This document shows positions 61,448-64,000 of a stretch of DNA of 64,000 bases, one piece after another. The stretch is from Algoriphagus sp. TR-M9 (lineage in GTDB: Bacteria; Bacteroidota; Bacteroidia; Cytophagales; Cyclobacteriaceae), in NCBI RefSeq assembly GCF_027594545.1, contig NZ_CP115160.1:1311001-1375000 (forward strand), in the 5' to 3' direction. The position numbers and the translations under genes are program-made. Below the pieces are notes generated by a model. It ran no database searches. It worked only from the letters and a program-made list of their open reading frames with translations, and was not told the origin of the DNA. Position 1 is the stretch's first letter; the number at the start of each line of letters is the position of its first letter.

Positions 61448-62023
61448 ATGAAAAAGTTGTACATAATTTCAGGGTGTAACGGAGCGGGTAAAACTACTGC
61501 TTCCTATACAATTTTGCCTGAAATCCTTGATTGCAAGGAGTTTGTGAATGCAGACGAGATTGCGAAGGGATTGTCTCCATTCCGTCCCGAAAAAGCAGGC
61601 ATTGAAGCAGGTAGATTGATGTTGAAAAGAATTAAATCACTGCTTGATTCCGGTGTAAATTTTGCATTTGAAACAACACTATCTACAAAGAGTTATGTCA
61701 AATTCATTGAAAAAGCAAAGGAGGAGAATTATCAGGTGACTTGCTTGTTTTTCTGGCTTCATTCTGTAGAATTAGCGATTTCAAGAGTGGCAACCAGGGT
61801 GCAGGAAGGTGGGCATAACATTCCCGAAGATGTAATTAGGAGGAGGTATGAGAATGGTCTTAGAAATTTCTTCAATCTATTTCTTCCAAGGGCGGACAAT
61901 TGGCTGTTTGTAAATAATTCCGGAGACACGTATGAAATTATTGCAGAAGGCACAATGGATGAAATTACTGTAAATAATACGCAACAGTGGAAGGAACTAA
62001 AAGAAAAATATTATGGGAACTAA
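61448..62023 (+). CDS. Zeta-toxin-like P-loop kinase
   Basis: The 191-residue protein has Walker A ISGCNGAGKTTASYT (residues about 7-21), NADEIAKGLSPF, GVNFAFETTLSTKSYVKFI (a conserved zeta-type segment) and RYENGLRNFFNLFLP. Zeta toxins phosphorylate UDP-N-acetylglucosamine and poison cell-wall synthesis; many solitary homologues are of unknown function. The usual epsilon antitoxin is not upstream. Instead, a small gene overlaps the 3' end by 11 nt. It lies between spacers F and G. Confidence 0.85.
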   Translation: MKKLYIISGCNGAGKTTASYTILPEILDCKEFVNADEIAKGLSPFRPEKAGIEAGRLMLKRIKSLLDSGVNFAFETTLSTKSYVKFIEKAKEENYQVTCLFFWLHSVELAISRVATRVQEGGHNIPEDVIRRRYENGLRNFFNLFLPRADNWLFVNNSGDTYEIIAEGTMDEITVNNTQQWKELKEKYYGN

Positions 62024-62204
62024 AGAGCAGTTAAAAGAAGAACGGGACAGAATAGTCAAAGGACTTGAAGAGACCTATAAAAAGCTTGTCGAATATAAGA
62101 AGCAGAAGAAAAGTCCAATGATTGTGGTAAGAAACGGTAAAATTGAGGCAGTTGACCCGCATGAAATATTGCCTACAACACTCTATAAACGAAGTGCAGG
62201 CTGA
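62013..62204 (+). CDS. Small conserved-looking partner of the zeta-like kinase
   Basis: The 63-residue protein is a charged helix (MGTKEQLKEERDRIVKGLEE, TYKKLVEYKKQKK) followed by SPMIVVRNGKIEAVDPHEI. The 11-nt overlap with the kinase gene implies coupled translation and possibly an antitoxin role, although in classical systems the antitoxin precedes the toxin. No recognised domain. Confidence 0.65.
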   Translation: MGTKEQLKEERDRIVKGLEETYKKLVEYKKQKKSPMIVVRNGKIEAVDPHEILPTTLYKRSAG

Positions 62205-62589
62205 AAAGCAACACAATTAGGCATTATTATTCTTTTGTATCATACAGGTTTAAGAGCTTTATAATGAGGGGTTTAAAGGGTTCTTGGTCAAGCGCCCCGT
62301 TTTATTTTTTTTACTGGGTTGATGATTTGGCAATGAAATTATTGCTAACTAATTTGACAATGGATTATTTGTCAAAACAAGATGAGTTCCCGGTTCAGCT
62401 TCCGAGGCATAGCCTTTCCTGAGAATCGGAATAGCGCATCTGATCGATGGTTTTGGTTTTTTAGCTATAATCCTATGACTGGAAAAACTGAATCACTGAG
62501 CCAGATAAAACAAATGACACTACTTCCCAGATAGGAAAGGGAAGCCAAACCTATCGCCCACCTTGAACCTCCGAACCAGGATACTGTGA
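62205..62589. other. 385-nt intergenic stretch before spacer copy G
   Basis: No gene is seen. A T-rich run (TTTTATTTTTTTTACTGG near 62,301) might end transcription of the kinase unit, though no clear stem precedes it. Confidence 0.4.
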
Positions 62590-62699
62590 CTCACGTTCTG
62601 TTTTCGTTTGTAAATTGGCACAGAGTGCTGCAGATAGTTCTGTGAACAGACCAAAAAACACTGCAATTCCTTCACATTTCCTTGAAAAATACCCTGTAC
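62590..62699 (+). repeat. Composite spacer repeat, copy G, cut by the IS element
   Basis: Shares CAGACCAAAAAACAC with copy D, then CTGCAATTCCTTCACATTTCC (shortened here) and AAAATACCCTGTA (62,686-62,698), where copies D and E continue with a further 300 nt but G stops at the IS3 end. The element therefore inserted into a pre-existing spacer. Confidence 0.75.
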
Positions 62700-62742
62700 T
62701 GAAATAGCCCCAAAAAGTTAGACACTATTTGAAGGCAATTTT

Positions 62743-63264
62743 ATGAAAGGTAAAAAGAAGTATTCTGTCCTCTTTAGGAAAGAGGCAGTTGATCAAGTGA
62801 TCCACGATAAGCGATCAGTATTTAAAGTAGGTCAGGATTTAGGAGTTGATAAATCTCTTATTCGTAAATGGGTTCTCTTGTATCAAAAACACGGAATTAT
62901 GGGCCTTATGCCTATTTCAAATAGAGAATATCCTCCTGCATTCAAGGTCAAGGCTATTGAGACCATGCGAAAGAAGTCGTTATCTTTATTGGAGACCTGT
63001 ATTCAGTTTAATATTCGAAGTCCTGGTTCCTTGGTCAAATGGATAGCTCTTTATGATGAAAAAGGCTCTGAAGGTTTAGCAAGGAAACAAAGTGAACCAA
63101 AATTTCCCATGGCCAAAAGAATCAAAAAGCCCAAAACCAAGGAAGAAGAGCTCCTGAAGGAATTAGCTTCCCTGAGAGCTGAAAATGCATATTTAAAAAA
63201 GCTCCATGCCTTAATTCAAGCCGACAAAGAGAAAGAAGAAAAGCGGAAGTCATCCAGGAATTAA
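62743..63264 (+). CDS. IS3-family OrfA (helix-turn-helix)
   Basis: The 173-residue OrfA has two helix-turn-helix units: VFKVGQDLGVDKSLIRKWVL and LSLLETCIQFNIRSPGSLVKW, characteristic of IS150-subgroup OrfA, and a leucine-zipper region at the end (EELLKELASLRAENAYLKKL). It regulates and assists the transposase. The reading frame is fused to orfB by programmed -1 frameshifting at the A-rich stretch AAAGAAGAAAAG (63,232-63,243). Confidence 0.93.
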   Translation: MKGKKKYSVLFRKEAVDQVIHDKRSVFKVGQDLGVDKSLIRKWVLLYQKHGIMGLMPISNREYPPAFKVKAIETMRKKSLSLLETCIQFNIRSPGSLVKWIALYDEKGSEGLARKQSEPKFPMAKRIKKPKTKEEELLKELASLRAENAYLKKLHALIQADKEKEEKRKSSRN

Positions 63265-64000
63265 GGCAGTCTCATGCATTATCAGATCTGTTAGTGCATG
63301 CTGGGATGGCCAGAAGTACCTTTTATTATCACATAAAACAATCCAGAAAGCCGGATAAATATCTGGAAGCCAAAAAGGCTATTTCCAGGATCTATAAGGA
63401 ACATAAAGGGCGAATGGGCTACAGGCGCATCAAATTTCAACTTAGAAACGAAGGCATGATTCTCAACCATAAAACAGTTTTGAGATTGATGCAGGAATTG
63501 GGAATCCAGAGTTTGATTCGGACAAAAAAATACAAATCCTATAAGGGGGAAATGGGTAAAGTCGCTCCAAATCTTTTAGAACGCAACTTTAAAGCTTCTA
63601 TGCCAAATGAAAAATGGGCTACCGATATTACGGAGTTTAAAGTCACTGACAAGAAACTCTACTTGTCTCCGATCATTGATATGTTCAATGGAGAGATCAT
63701 CAGTTATACCATGTCAGAAAATGCCAAATTAAAGCCTGTAATTGATATGTTAGAGCAAGTGGAACGCCCTATTGCGAAGGAAAAACCGGTAATTATGCAA
63801 TCAGACCAAGGATGGCACTACCAAATGAAATTGTATCAGGATACATTACACAAAAAGAACATTGTCCCAAGTATGTCCCGAAAAGGAAATTGCTTGGACA
63901 ATGCGATAATAGAAAATTTCTTTGGAACCCTTAAATGTGAATTGTTCTATCTAAAAAAGTACAATTCAATCAATGAGCTGAAAAAAGAAATCAAAGAATA
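63237..64000 (+). CDS. IS3-family OrfB transposase (DDE integrase), partial
   Basis: The frame starts in the overlap with orfA and continues to the right edge, about 254 codons. It has the HTH_21 region (HKGRMGYRRIKFQL) and the rve DDE core with all three acidic residues visible: Asp in KWATDITEF, Asp in VIMQSDQGWHY and Glu in NCLDNAIIENFFGTLK. Expressed as an OrfAB fusion after -1 frameshifting, it would be an active transposase. The C-terminal end is outside the window. Confidence 0.93.

Larger units (their letters stand above)
62700..64000 (+). mobile_element. IS3-family insertion sequence (IS150-like), left part
   Basis: The left end starts near TGAAATAGCCCCAAAAAGTT at 62,700, typical of IS3-family termini (TG...CCCCAAAAAGTTAGAC). 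It contains orfA and, in the -1 frame, orfB up to the window edge. The right end lies outside. Confidence 0.88.

Overview
The window looks like a chromosome segment of a Bacteroidota bacterium, most likely order Cytophagales and close to Cyclobacteriaceae/Algoriphagus. This is inferred from moderate-to-low GC, many Bacteroidota-style lipoproteins (short hydrophobic leader ending S-C), LytTR regulators paired with TPR-containing PF06580 kinases, an FtsX permease with a PadR partner, a TTG/TAnnTTTG promoter, and the families present. No rRNA or tRNA gene was recognised.

Layout. (1) About 1-11,900, minus strand: a tightly packed run of 13 genes (overlaps or gaps of at most about 115 nt). It encodes a partial membrane-anchored protein, LemA, several unrecognised lipoproteins, two proteins with calcium-loop (FG-GAP-like) motifs, an SH3-domain membrane protein, a PDZ-less trypsin-like protease with a zinc ribbon, and small membrane proteins. 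(2) 12,100-22,000: two LytTR response regulator/TPR histidine kinase pairs with an outer-membrane barrel, a lipoprotein and an FG-GAP repeat lipoprotein between or beside them. (3) 22,100-24,300: a truncated ArdC antirestriction gene behind a distinctive leader, then a PepSY-like protein and a DUF2490-like protein. (4) 24,500-27,300: a cobalamin riboswitch followed by metE. (5) 27,300-37,200: a MITE-like element, PadR + FtsX permease, aldo/keto reductase + AraC regulator, a barrel protein, a BACON-like lipoprotein, DinB, a HAD phosphatase, and a RadC-like protein whose metal motif is broken. (6) 37,340-39,600: an operon of RibD_C/DHFR-like protein, ArsR, AHSA1/SRPBCC, DoxX-like and VOC proteins behind a promoter overlapped by direct repeats.

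(7) 39,600 to the right edge: an accessory/defence island. It holds an AAC(3)-I-like acetyltransferase, gene fragments (DUF4386, IS110), an L-domain lipoprotein, a type I restriction-modification locus (hsdM, hsdS, OLD-like nuclease, Schlafen/AlbA ATPase, four-helix-bundle gene, hsdR), an internally deleted DUF1016 gene, a RloA/RloB (AbiL-like) pair, a DUF6088 fragment, a putative AbiC-type membrane protein, a group II intron remnant, an HNH protein, a zeta-toxin-like kinase with a small partner, and the left part of an IS3-family element. Gene units in this island are separated by related composite spacers of about 100-450 bp made of the same hairpin modules in the same order.

The most interesting signals are this cassette-like spacer family, whose hairpin stem covaries between copies inside conserved flanks; the in-frame insertion of dispersed repeats into hsdM and hsdS; the leader shared by the ArdC and RadC genes and partly by the spacers; the long palindromes beside individual defence units; and the large uncharacterised envelope operon at the left. 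All family names come from reading the proteins; no database search was run.
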